A DNA stretch of 64,000 nucleotides from Cyprinodon diabolis (lineage: Eukaryota > Chordata > Actinopteri > Cyprinodontiformes > Cyprinodontidae): contig CM060065.1 of assembly GCA_030533445.1 (NCBI GenBank), forward strand, positions 4,452,341 through 4,516,340, read 5' to 3'. The translations under genes and the position numbers were made by a program. Under the pieces are notes generated by a model, which was not told the origin of the DNA, searched no databases, and saw only the letters and a program-made list of their open reading frames with translations. Positions 55,727 to 64,000 of this stretch are shown here, in pieces; position 1 is the stretch's first letter; each line of letters opens with the position of its first letter.

Positions 55727-56013
55727 TGTTAGGATCCGGGGCCTTGCCCACCAGAGGGCGCCGTGGATCCCTGCCTGGGGAGCTTGGGCTCAGCATGCTC
55801 AGCTGTTTTCCATCAGTTCATTAAGAGCTCTCCTTATTTAAGTTGGAGTAGAGCTCCACTCTGAACCGGATTGTTGTCTTTGCTGTGTCACCATGCCTGT
55901 CTGAACCAAGAACCTGCAGAACCCTGTGTCTTCCAACAAATATTGAACTTTTAATCCTCCCTCTGTGTGTGTGAGTTCTGCATTTGGGCTAGTAAAACCT
56001 GCGTATCATGACA
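55727..56013 (+). repeat. Left LTR of the small element
   Basis: TGTTAGGATCCGGGG to GTGTATCATGACA-like end (GCGTATCATGACA). It has a TATTTAAG TATA-like box near 55837. The 5' end parallels LTR family A and family B. Confidence 0.88.
55748..55762 (+). promoter_or_regulatory. CTCF-like core in the small LTR
   Basis: CCACCAGAGGGCGCC, a full match to CCASYAGRKGGCRSY, 21 bp from the LTR start, the same offset as in LTR family A. Confidence 0.5.
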
Positions 56014-56070
56014 GAACAATCCGGTCAACAGACTAGCCCAGCAGACTCCTTCTACACGCTCCTGGAGACC

Positions 56071-56220
56071 CCGCTCTGTGCCGTCTGGGGACCGCTGAGC
56101 CCGCTCTGTGCCGTCTGGAGACCCCTGAGCCCGCTCTGTGCCGTCTGGGGACCGCTGAGCCCGCTCTGTGCCGTCTGGAGACCCCTGAGCCCGCTCTGTG
56201 CCGTCTGGAGACCCCTGAGC
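56071..56220. repeat. 30-bp minisatellite, five units
   Basis: Units CCGCTCTGTGCCGTCTGG followed by GGACCGCTGAGC or AGACCCCTGAGC; a sixth degenerate unit follows. One frame (56070 onward) encodes repeated PALCRL(G/E)T(A/P)E decapeptides. Confidence 0.95.
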
Positions 56221-56246
56221 CTGCTCTGCGTCTTCCAGAGACTCCG

Positions 56247-56390
56247 GATGTGGAGCCACAATCGGTGGTTTCCTCTGTTCCTGAGGTGGAGCCACAGTCG
56301 GTGGCTTCCTCTGCTCCTTATGCGGAGCCGCAGTCGGCGGCTTCCTCTGCTCTGGATGTGGAGCCGCAGTCGGCGGCCTCTTCAGTTCCT
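56247..56390. repeat. 36-bp minisatellite, four units
   Basis: Units beginning GATGTGGAGCC(A/G)CA encode VEPQS(V/A)(V/A)SS repeats in the same frame as the preceding decapeptides; the frame stops near 56400. Confidence 0.9.
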
Positions 56391-56642
56391 GATACAGGGC
56401 CGTAGTTGGCGGTCCTGTTTGAGCCTGTTGCAGAGCAGCGGGAGCGGAGACGGCGTCCTCCTCGGGGCTTTCTGCCGGAGCGGGGGGGCGGCGTCCTCCT
56501 CGGAGCTTCTTGCTGAAGCGGAGACAGTGTTTCTCCCGGTGCTTCCTGCTGAAGCGGAGGTGGCGCCCTCCTCCAACGCCCCTGCAGCTTCTGAGACTCT
56601 GCTCTGCTGCCGGTCCCATGGCCGGCCACCTGACACACACCC

Positions 56643-56896
56643 GCCGTGGATCCATGCCTGGCGAGCTTGGGCTCAGCATGGTCAGCTGTTTTCCATCAGT
56701 TCATTAAGAGCTCTCCTTATTTAAGTTGGAGTAGAGCTCCACTCTGAACCGGATTGTTGTCTTTCCTGTGTCACCATGCCTGTCTGAACCAAGAACCTGC
56801 AGAACCCTGTGTGTTCCAATAAATATTGGACTTTTAATCCTCCCTCTGTGTCTGTGAGTTCTGCATTTGGGCTAGTAAAACCTGTGTATCATGACA
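56643..56896 (+). repeat. Right LTR of the small element, 5'-shortened
   Basis: Homologous to 55760-56013 with few differences. The first ~33 bp, including the CTCF-like core, are missing. Confidence 0.85.
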
Positions 56897-56901
56897 CTGA
56901 T

Positions 56902-57190
56902 AGTTTTTCACTGTGGTTTTCTCGAGAAAACTAGTTCATTTTCTCATTATCAAAAGATTTTTTAAAAAGCCATTGTCTCGTCATAACGAGATGATTGGTG
57001 TTAAAATTGATTACATCCTTAAAAACCACAACAGCGGGACAGGATTTATAAGAATAAGTAATGGCAGCCTAAGTGTAAATAATCCGGTGTTTAACTTTTA
57101 GGTAACAGGGCAACGTTGTGGGTTTGATGATTTGCTTCCAGTTCTATTTCATAAGCAATCAGACCTATGCCTCTGGTGCCCTGGTGCCAG
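56902..57190. other. Unassigned repeat with TCTCGAGA motif
   Basis: TTTTCTCGAGAAAACTAG and CGTCATAACGAGATG resemble sequence at 63300-63450 (TTATCTCAAGAAAAC, TTATCTCGAGAAGG). May be one older repeat separated by later LINE insertions. Confidence 0.35.
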
Positions 57191-57196
57191 GTGTTT

Positions 57197-58146
57197 TTAA
57201 TTTAAAATCCTCCTTCTCACATATAAAGCCTTAAATGGTCAAGCTCCATCTGATATCAGAGATCTGATTGTTCCTTATATTCCTAACAGAGCACTTCTCT
57301 CTCAACCTGCAGGTTTACTAGTGGTTCCTAGAATTTCTGAAAGTAGAATGGGAGGCAGATCTTTTAGTTATCAGGCTCCTCTCCTGTGGAACCAACTACC
57401 AGTTTTAGTCCGTGAGGCAGACACCCTGTGTACATTTAAGGGTAGACTTAAAACTTTCCTTTTTGATAAAGCTTATAGTTAGAGTGGCTCAGGTTATCCT
57501 GAGCTATCTCTATAGTTATGCTGCTATAGGCTTAGACTGCTGGAGGACATAGGGACCCCTATTTCATCATTCAGTGTCGTTCTATCTTTATACTCCCACT
57601 CTGCAGTATCTGTTCAATCTCTAATGCTATGCTCTCTCTGCTTTTTCTCATATTAGCTTTGTCTTGTCTGTTCCTCTTTGGCTGTGACACCCTCCTGGAG
57701 AGAAATTTCAGCTGTGCTGCTGCGATCAACAACTTTCTATATAGATGTTGGAGATCGGCCTGTTTTTCAGTGCAGTCCTGTTTCTCTGACTGTGACTGAC
57801 TGGATGTGCTCTCTTCATCCTCTGATATGGGAGCTGGCTTGGAGCTCGTCTGCCTGGTTGCGTGTTTCTGCTTTTGTCTCCTTGAACCCCAGTGGGCCTC
57901 GCCAGATGGCCGCTCACACTGTGCCTGGTTCTGCCGTTAAAAGTGAGTTTTTCCTCTCCACTGTCGCTCAAAGCATCTTTAGTGTGAGGGATTGCTGAAG
58001 AGTCAATGAGTCGATGCAAGCAACTGGTTTTCCTTAGATAGAAAACTTTGACTCAATTTAACTGTATGATTTGGTGAATTGTAAAGTGCCTTGAGATGAC
58101 ATGTGTTGTGAATTGGCGCTATAGAAAAAAACTGAATTGAATTGCT
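57197..58146 (+). mobile_element. L2 LINE 3' end fragment
   Basis: From AATTTAAAATCCTCCTTCTC (ORF2 C-terminus, [22 protein letters not shown]) through the 3' UTR to AAAACTGAATTGAATTG. Truncated at the 5' side, with several substitutions and a deletion around 57935. Confidence 0.9.
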
Positions 58147-58995
58147 TTCTGAACACCCCTGGTGTTATGCCTGTAAGATGTATTAAAAGAGTCCAGATTA
58201 AACATTTTCCTTTAAAAAAAAGTCTGTTTTTTTTTTCTTCTGTATTCCATGCAATCCAACCATCTACCAATTCAATTCAATTCAGTTTATTTATATAGCG
58301 CCAAATTCACAACACATGTCATCTCAAGGCACTTTACAGTTCAACCAGATCATACAGTCAAATTGATACAAAGTTTTCTATCTAAGGAAAACCAGTTGAT
58401 TGCATTGACTCATTGACTCAAATACAATCCCTCACACTAAGCATGCTTGTAGCGACAGTGGAGAGGAAAAACTCCCTTTTAACAGGAAGAAACCTCCAGC
58501 AGAACCAGGCTCAGTGTGAGCGGCCATCTGCCAAGGCCGACTGGGGTTCAAGGAGACAGAAGCAGAGATACAAAAAGCAGCTGTAAAAGGCGGCCCCGTC
58601 CAGGAAACACACAGCCAGGCAGACGAGCTCCAAGGCAGCTCCCATGCCAGAGGATGAAGAGAGCACATCCACCCAGCCACGGCCAGAGAAACAGGACCAC
58701 ACTGGAAGACAGGCCAATCTCCAACATCTACAAACAAGGGTGTTGATCGAAGCAGCACAGCTGATGTTTCTTTCCTGGATGACGTCACAGCCAAACAGGA
58801 ACAGACGAGGCAAAGCTACTCTGAGGAAAAGCAGAGAGAGCAGAAGGTTAGAGATTGAACAAACAGATTCTGCAGAATAGGAGAACAGAGAGAGAATGAA
58901 GCAGAATGATGAAATGGGGGTCCCTATGTCCTCCAAAAGTCTAAGCCTATAGCAGCATAACTATAGAGAGAGAGCTCAGGATAACCTGAGCCACC

Positions 58996-59282
58996 CTAAC
59001 TATAAGCTTTATCAAAAAGGAAAGTTTTAAGCCTAGTCTTAAAAGTAGACAGAGTGTCTGCCTCACGGACTAAAACTGGTAGTTGGTTCCACAGGAGAGG
59101 AGCCTGATAACTAAAAGATCTGCCTCCCATTCTACTTTTAGAAATTCTAGGAACCACTAGTAAACCTGCAGATTGAGAGCGAAGTGCTCTGTTAGGAACA
59201 TAAGGAACAATCAGATCTCTGATATAAGATGGAGCTTGGCCATTTAAGGCTTTATATGTGAGAAGGAGGATTTTAAATTCTT
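58996..59282 (-). CDS. L2 LINE ORF2 C-terminal segment (copy 2, inverted part)
   Basis: Minus frame [20 protein letters not shown] through [15 protein letters not shown] to [15 protein letters not shown] and TAG at 58996-58998. It is the missing C-terminus of the ORF2 on the plus strand at 60374-63151. Confidence 0.9.
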
Positions 59283-59512
59283 CCTGTTTGGATTAACTGA
59301 GTGTGCAGCTGCTGCAGCTGTCCGGGAGGAACTCCATCTGACGTTAAGTTATTTTCTCTGTGATATCTCTGTATCTAAGTAACTCTAACTGACTACTTTA
59401 AAACATAGCACCTTCTGCTGCACTTTTCTACTGAGCACTTGTCAGTTTCACGCGGTTTTATTTCTGATAGCAAGGAGTAGCTAGCCTAGGCTAGCGCTAG
59501 CTTAGCATTGCT

Positions 59513-60373
59513 ATGGCTTCTCTCTCTCCCTCCCTCTCTTTTCCAACTCTTCCTTCTTCCTCTCCTCTCTCCTGCTCTCTGTGTCAGATGTTCAGTTATT
59601 CCTCTGCCTCCTTTAGTGATAATGGGATGTGTAATAAGTGTAGTATTTTTGTAGCTTTGGAGGCGAGGGTGTCAGAGTTAGAATCCAGGCTTCAGGCTGT
59701 TGAACATCCAGGAGTTAAAGTAGGCCCCCCACGTAGCTCTCCTCCAAAAGTGCCTGAGCAGCCAGGCGATTGGGTAACTGTACGCAGAAAGCGTAGTCAT
59801 GGATCTCTGCCCACTGGTCACCACAAACCCGTTCACATTTCTAACCGGTTTTCTCCACTCAGTGACACACCCACTGAGAAGCCCACTCTGGTGATTGGCA
59901 GCTCCATAGTCAGAAACGTGGCATTAGAGACACCAGGGACCATAGTCAAATGTTTGCCGGGGGCCAGAACGGGCGACATCAAATCCTACCTGAAAATACT
60001 GGCTAAGGATAAGGTTAAATACAGTAAGATTGTTATTCACGCTGGTGGTAATGACACCCGGTTACGCCGATCGGAGGTCACTAAAATTAGTGTTGCTTCG
60101 GTGTGTAAGTTTGCCAAAAAAATGTCGGACTCCTTAATTTTCTCTGGTCCCCTCCCTGATCTGACCAGTGATGACATGTTTAGCCGCATGTCGTCATTCA
60201 ACCGCTGGTTGTCTAGGTGGTGTCCTGAAAACAACGTGGGCTACATTAATAATTGGCAATCCTTTTGGGGAAAGCCTGGTCTGATTCGGAGAGACGGCAT
60301 CCATCCCACTTTGGATGGTGCAGCTCTTCTTTCTAGGAATCTGGCCACATTTATTAGTCCTCCAAAACCCTGA
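59513..60373 (+). CDS. L2 LINE ORF1 with SGNH/esterase-like domain (copy 2)
   Basis: 286 aa, intact, differing from copy 1 at about 9 residues by eye. It has the same Cys pairs, coiled-coil segment and SGNH blocks ([25 protein letters not shown]). The TGA at 60371-60373 is again followed in frame by ORF2. Confidence 0.92.
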   Translation: MASLSPSLSFPTLPSSSPLSCSLCQMFSYSSASFSDNGMCNKCSIFVALEARVSELESRLQAVEHPGVKVGPPRSSPPKVPEQPGDWVTVRRKRSHGSLPTGHHKPVHISNRFSPLSDTPTEKPTLVIGSSIVRNVALETPGTIVKCLPGARTGDIKSYLKILAKDKVKYSKIVIHAGGNDTRLRRSEVTKISVASVCKFAKKMSDSLIFSGPLPDLTSDDMFSRMSSFNRWLSRWCPENNVGYINNWQSFWGKPGLIRRDGIHPTLDGAALLSRNLATFISPPKP

Positions 60374-63151
60374 CCACCCAGGGTGCAGACCAGGAAGCAG
60401 AGTTGTAGTTTAACACACATCTCTGCAGCTTCTCTACTGTTACCCACTCTTTACTCCATCCAGACAGTGTCTTGCCCACGACCAAAATCTAATAAATTAG
60501 CAAAGATTCCCAAAGAAGTAAATCATGATAATCTAATTAAAATCAAAATAACTCCAATTGGGGAAAAAGTTAAAACAATTAAATGCGGTCTGTTTAACAT
60601 AAGATCGCTTTCCTCTAAAAGTCTGCTAGTTAATGACTTGATTTGTGATAATCACATTGACTTGTGTTGCCTTACAGAAACCTGGCTGCAGAAAGAGGAT
60701 TATGTGAGCATAAACGAGGCAACTCCTTCAAGCTATTTAAATTTTCACATACCCAGAAGTTCTGGGCGAGGAGGAGGAGTAGCAACAATCTTCCAGTCTG
60801 ACTTACTGATTACTCCAAAAACAGTTAATACCTACAACTCTTTTGAACATTTAACCCTTAATTTCCCTCATCCAAATTTCAAGGCAAGAAAACCTCTTCT
60901 TCTTGTAACTTTGTATCGTCCACCAGGTCCTTACTCTGAATTTTTAGATGAGTTTTCAGAGTTCCTTTCTGATTTGGTATTAAATACTGACAGGGTCATC
61001 ATAGTGGGAGATTTTAACATCCATGCTGACATTGAAGGCGATAGCTTAAGAGCAGCCTTTAATGCTATCTTAGACACTATTGGCTTTGTTCAAAATGTGA
61101 ATAGTCCCACACATTCTCATCTTCATACTTTGGATCTTGTGCTGACATACGGCATAGAATGTGAAGAAATAACAGTATTTCCTCACAACCCTGTCCTCTC
61201 TGACCACTTTCTAATAACCTTCAGGATTACTTTAACAGAGTTCTCCTCCCCCAAAAGAAGGTTCAATTTTAGTAGATCTTTATCAGATAGTGCAGTTATA
61301 AATTTTAAAGAATCGGCTTCACTTTCTCTCTCCTCTGTGTCGCTGAGCAGTGCTGCAGAGTGCAAAAGTATAGCTTATTCCCCTTCACAGGTTGATGATT
61401 TTGTTGATGGGGTTGCTAGTTCTCTGCGTACTGCCTTAGACAACGCAGCTCCTTTGAAAATGAAAACCGTTAAAAATAGAAAGCTTGCTCCTTGGTTTAA
61501 TGCAGAGCTGCGTACTTTGAAGCAAAATGCTAGGAAACTGGAGAGAAAATATCGCTCCACAGGCCTGCGGGAGTCCTTCCTAGTCTGGAAAAATGGTTTA
61601 CTGCAGTATAAGAGGACCCTTTGTAAAGCAAGAGCAGCATACTTCTCCTCATTAATAGAGGAGAATAAGAATAATCCTAGATTTCTTTTTAATACAGTTG
61701 CCAAACTCACCCAGAGCCATAGCTCTGTTGAACCGTCCATTCCACCTGCTCTTAACAGCAATGATTTTATGGGATTCTTTATAAATAAGATTGATCTTAT
61801 TAAAAATAAGATCATAAGCACTCCTCTATCCGCGATTGTACCTGAGGTAGTCAGGGAATCTGAACCGGGTTTAGACTGCTTTGATCCAGTTGAACTTTCT
61901 GAATTAGCAAAATTATTGTCTTCATCTAAGCCTTCAACTTGTATGTTAGATCCAGTTCCAACCAGGTTATTTAAGGAGGTATTCCCTTTGATCTCCTCCT
62001 CCATTTTAGATGTGATTAATCTATCTCTGTTACAGGGATATGTACCTAAAGCTTTTAAGGTTGCTGTAATTAAACCTCTGCTTAAGAAACCGTCTCTTGA
62101 CCCAGATGACTTGGTTAATTATAGACCTATATCCAATCTTCCTTTCTTATCCAAAATTCTTGAGAAAGTAGTTGCCAAACAAGTTTGCGACCACTTACAC
62201 CATAATGAACTTTTTGAAGAGTTTCAGTCTGGCTTTAGAGCTCATCATAGCACTGAAACAGCTCTGGTGAAAGTCACTAATGATATTCTCATGGCCTCAG
62301 ATAATGGACTTGTATCTGTGCTCGTCCTGTTGGATCTTAGTGCTGCATTTGATACAGTTGACCATAATATTCTTTTAGAAAGACTTGAATATTTTGATGG
62401 AATTAAAGGAACAGCACTAGACTGGTTTAAATCCTATCTATCTGATCGAATTCAGTTTGTTTATGTTAATGATAGATCTTCAACACACTCAAAGGTTACC
62501 TGTGGAGTACCACAGGGATCAGTGCTAGGACCAATTCTCTTTACTTTATACATGCTCCCAATTGGTAGAGTTATTAGACAGCATGGGATTAATTTCCACT
62601 GTTATGCTGATGATACCCAGCTATATCTGTCTATAAATCCAGATGAAGCTAACCCATTACATAGATTACAAGCATGTCTTGAAGACATAAAAACCTGGAT
62701 GACTCTTAACTTTCTGCTTCTGAATGCAGACAAAACAGAAGTTATAGTCTTTGGACCAGAGTCTCTGAAAAAGAAGCTGATTAGCCAGTCACTTCATTTG
62801 GATGGGATTAAACTGATTTCAGATAATAAAGTAAAAAATCTTGGTGTTATTTTTGATCAGGACCTGTCATTTAAATCCCAGATCAAAGAGGTTTCTAGAA
62901 TTTCCTTCTTTCATCTGAGGAACATTGCAAAAATTAGAAATCTCCTGTCCAGGGGTGATGCTGAGAAACTAGTCCATGCATTTGTTACTTCAAGGCTGGA
63001 CTATTGTAATTCTTTACTATCAGGAAGTCCACAAACTGTAGTGAAAAGCCTTCAGCTGATCCAAAATGCTGCAGCCAGAGTTCTGATGAAAATTAAAAAG
63101 ACAGATCATATCTCTCCTATCCTGGCTTCTCTTCATTGGCTTCCTATTTAA
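60374..63151 (+). CDS. L2 LINE ORF2 (endonuclease-RT), copy 2, truncated by inversion
   Basis: The frame is open from the ORF1 TGA to 63151 and keeps all endonuclease motifs ([22 protein letters not shown]) and RT motifs ([24 protein letters not shown]). GGA at the position of the copy 1 stop shows the ancestral Gly. No ATG precedes the endonuclease. The protein ends early at LHWLPI because the last ~95 codons lie in the inverted segment 58996-59282. Confidence 0.92.
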   Translation, partial: PPRVQTRKQSCSLTHISAASLLLPTLYSIQTVSCPRPKSNKLAKIPKEVNHDNLIKIKITPIGEKVKTIKCGLFNIRSLSSKSLLVNDLICDNHIDLCCLTETWLQKEDYVSINEATPSSYLNFHIPRSSGRGGGVATIFQSDLLITPKTVNTYNSFEHLTLNFPHPNFKARKPLLLVTLYRPPGPYSEFLDEFSEFLSDLVLNTDRVIIVGDFNIHADIEGDSLRAAFNAILDTIGFVQNVNSPTHSHLHTLDLVLTYGIECEEITVFPHNPVLSDHFLITFRITLTEFSSPKRRFNFSRSLSDSAVINFKESASLSLSSVSLSSAAECKSIAYSPSQVDDFVDGVASSLRTALDNAAPLKMKTVKNRKLAPWFNAELRTLKQNARKLERKYRSTGLRESFLVWKNGLLQYKRTLCKARAAYFSSLIEENKNNPRFLFNTVAKLTQSHSSVEPSIPPALNSNDFMGFFINKIDLIKNKIISTPLSAIVPEVVRESEPGLDCFDPVELSELAKLLSSSKPSTCMLDPVPTRLFKEVFPLISSSILDVINLSLLQGYVPKAFKVAVIKPLLKKPSLDPDDLVNYRPISNLPFLSKILEKVVAKQVCDHLHHNELFEEFQSGFRAHHSTETALVKVTNDILMASDNGLVSVLVLLDLSAAFDTVDHNILLERLEYFDGIKGTALDWFKSYLSDRIQFVYVNDRSSTHSKVTCGVPQGSVLGPILFTLYMLPIGRVIRQHGINFHCYADDTQLYLSINPDEANPLHRLQACLEDIKTWMTLNFLLLNADKTEVIVFGPESLKKKLISQSLHLDGIKLISDNKVKNLGVIFDQDLSFKSQIKEVSRISFFHLRNIAKIRNLLSRGDAEKLVHAFVTSRLDYCNSLLSGSPQTVVKSLQLIQNAAARVLMKIKKTDHISPILASLHWLPI

Positions 63152-63160
63152 ATTCTACCA

Positions 63161-64000
63161 CAACCTGACAATGATTGAAAAGAAATTGGACACTAAAAAA
63201 CTGAGTATTTGCGCACACGCTGTACCACGTCTGCACCACTATGGGCACCGCTGGCGTGGAATGATTGGAAATCCAGGTTTCCAGTTGGCCAGGCTCATTC
63301 ATTACTCATACCGGTTAATCATCTTGTTATCTTGAAAAATGAACAACTTTTTTCATGTGATAATGAATAATTATCTAGTTATCTCAAGAAAACAACGAAT
63401 TGTTTAACTGTGATGGTTATGTCGTTATCTCGAGAAGGAAAAGGAAAATGTCGAGTAGGACTGCTCTCCGCTCCGTGGATACTGAAGTGGTTTCCTCTGC
63501 TACATTTCCGACTGGAGGATCAGGTTTTAAGGGTTAAATGTTGTAATGTCTTTCCCTGAGCTTCATGGTGTCGTAAATGCACTATATTAGTCTTTATAGA
63601 GATTTGTAGTTGAGGCTGGAAATGTCACTTGATACATAGAGTGATCTATCTACTATGTTAGTGGTAAGTAAGTTGATGAACTGCAGATGTACCTAAAGCA
63701 TCCTTACTGCAAAGACAACAGACATTTTTAAAAGTGTTGGCATGTTGTGTACTGAAAAATTCATGAACTACGTAGCTGTGCTGCCTCCAAATGTGCATTC
63801 CTGATCAAGGCCTTTGTTACGGTCACTGACCTCTAGGGGCTCTCTTCATGAGAGAGCTCTCTCTTTGCGTTTCAGGTCTACCTGGCTGTTACAGGTGCAA
63901 TGTGCTGAAGCTCGTCAGCCACCCCTGACATATCAATCCTGATATGTCAGGCTCCTTCTTTCTCTTATTCCCTGGGCCTTGATCTGAAGTGATCTTGTTT
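63161..64000. other. No gene recognised; possible LTR start near 63,829
   Basis: TGTTACGGTCACTGACC at about 63829 could start an LTR that leaves the window. No other signature. Confidence 0.3.
63924..63951. repeat. Perfect 12-bp inverted repeat
   Basis: CCTGACATATCA, loop ATCC, TGATATGTCAGG. Function unknown. Confidence 0.8.

Larger units (their letters stand above)
55727..56896 (+). mobile_element. Small non-autonomous LTR element, TSD CTGAT
   Basis: Left LTR 55727-56013 and right LTR 56643-56896 enclose 630 bp without gag or pol domains. CTGAT lies at 55722-55726 and 56897-56901. The right LTR lacks about 33 bp of the 5' end present in the left one. The interior is dominated by two minisatellites. 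Probably a deletion derivative of a larger LTR retrotransposon related to LTR family A. Confidence 0.88.
58263..63160. mobile_element. L2 LINE copy 2, full-length twin-primed (5'-inverted) insertion
   Basis: The 3' segment is on the minus strand (58270-59283) and the 5' segment on the plus strand (59305-63153), joined head to head at the 5' UTR end with about 20 bp of filler. Together they cover the element except about 10-15 nt around the breakpoint in ORF2. TCTACCA flanks the whole at 58263-58269 and 63154-63160. This is the arrangement twin priming predicts. Confidence 0.9.

Noticed and set aside
55951..56679. 242-aa minus ORF with repeats
   Set aside because: Antisense of the minisatellites in the small LTR element.
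58263..63160. Inverted L2 copies as two separate insertions or a segmental inversion
   Set aside because: Complementary content of the two segments, head-to-head 5' join and shared TCTACCA favour one twin-primed event.

Overview
The window looks like teleost fish genomic DNA that is almost entirely transposable elements. Indicators are several Tc1/mariner families, an L2-type LINE with an esterase-like ORF1, an REL-type LINE with a CCHC and PD-(D/E)xK C-terminus, hAT relics, fish-type LTRs ending TGTCATG...CCCAACA, and an endogenous retrovirus resembling snakehead retrovirus (SnRV). I found no convincing host gene, tRNA, rRNA or CRISPR array.

Layout: 1-3.4 kb holds three Tc1-type elements abutting at TA dinucleotides, the first fused in frame to a TTF-type zinc-finger segment. 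3.4-6.4 kb holds three REL-LINE pieces, two of them tail to tail. 6.4-21.6 kb is sparse: TIR elements, an LTR-like block, a hAT C-terminal relic, a ~456-bp tandem duplication and a short antisense L2 piece. 21.6-42.3 kb is a nested stack: 3' pieces of one L2 family hold a solo LTR (25,908-26,752, TSD AAAAG) and a second LTR (27,206-41,571), which is split by a 13.65-kb retrovirus on the minus strand (27,509-41,159, TSD CGTC). 43.5-46.5 kb has a Tc1 remnant and a MITE. 46.9-53.0 kb is a three-layer nest: L2 fragment, then a TIR element with TSD GTC, then a near-intact L2 LINE. 53.9-55.5 kb is an intact-looking Tc1 element with matching 202-bp TIRs. 55.7-56.9 kb is a small LTR element (TSD CTGAT) with minisatellites. 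57.2-63.2 kb holds an L2 3' fragment and a second near-complete L2 copy in two opposite segments, as twin priming predicts.

The retrovirus reads right to left as 5' LTR, tRNA-Arg PBS, 1.4-kb leader with a splice donor, gag, pol (protease, RT, RNase H, integrase), env, an accessory region with a coiled-coil ORF, polypurine tract and 3' LTR. Gag and pol share a frame across an amber codon. It is defective: extra stops lie in gag, pol and env, with a frameshift in env, but the catalytic residues visible in protease, RT, RNase H and integrase are kept and the LTRs differ at only about 17 sites by eye.

The observations most worth following are the accessory region of the retrovirus, the L2 LINE arrangement of ORF1-UGA-ORF2 in one frame with no AUG before the endonuclease, the full-length twin-primed LINE, CTCF-like core motifs near the 5' end of related LTRs, and the TTF/Tc1 chimera.
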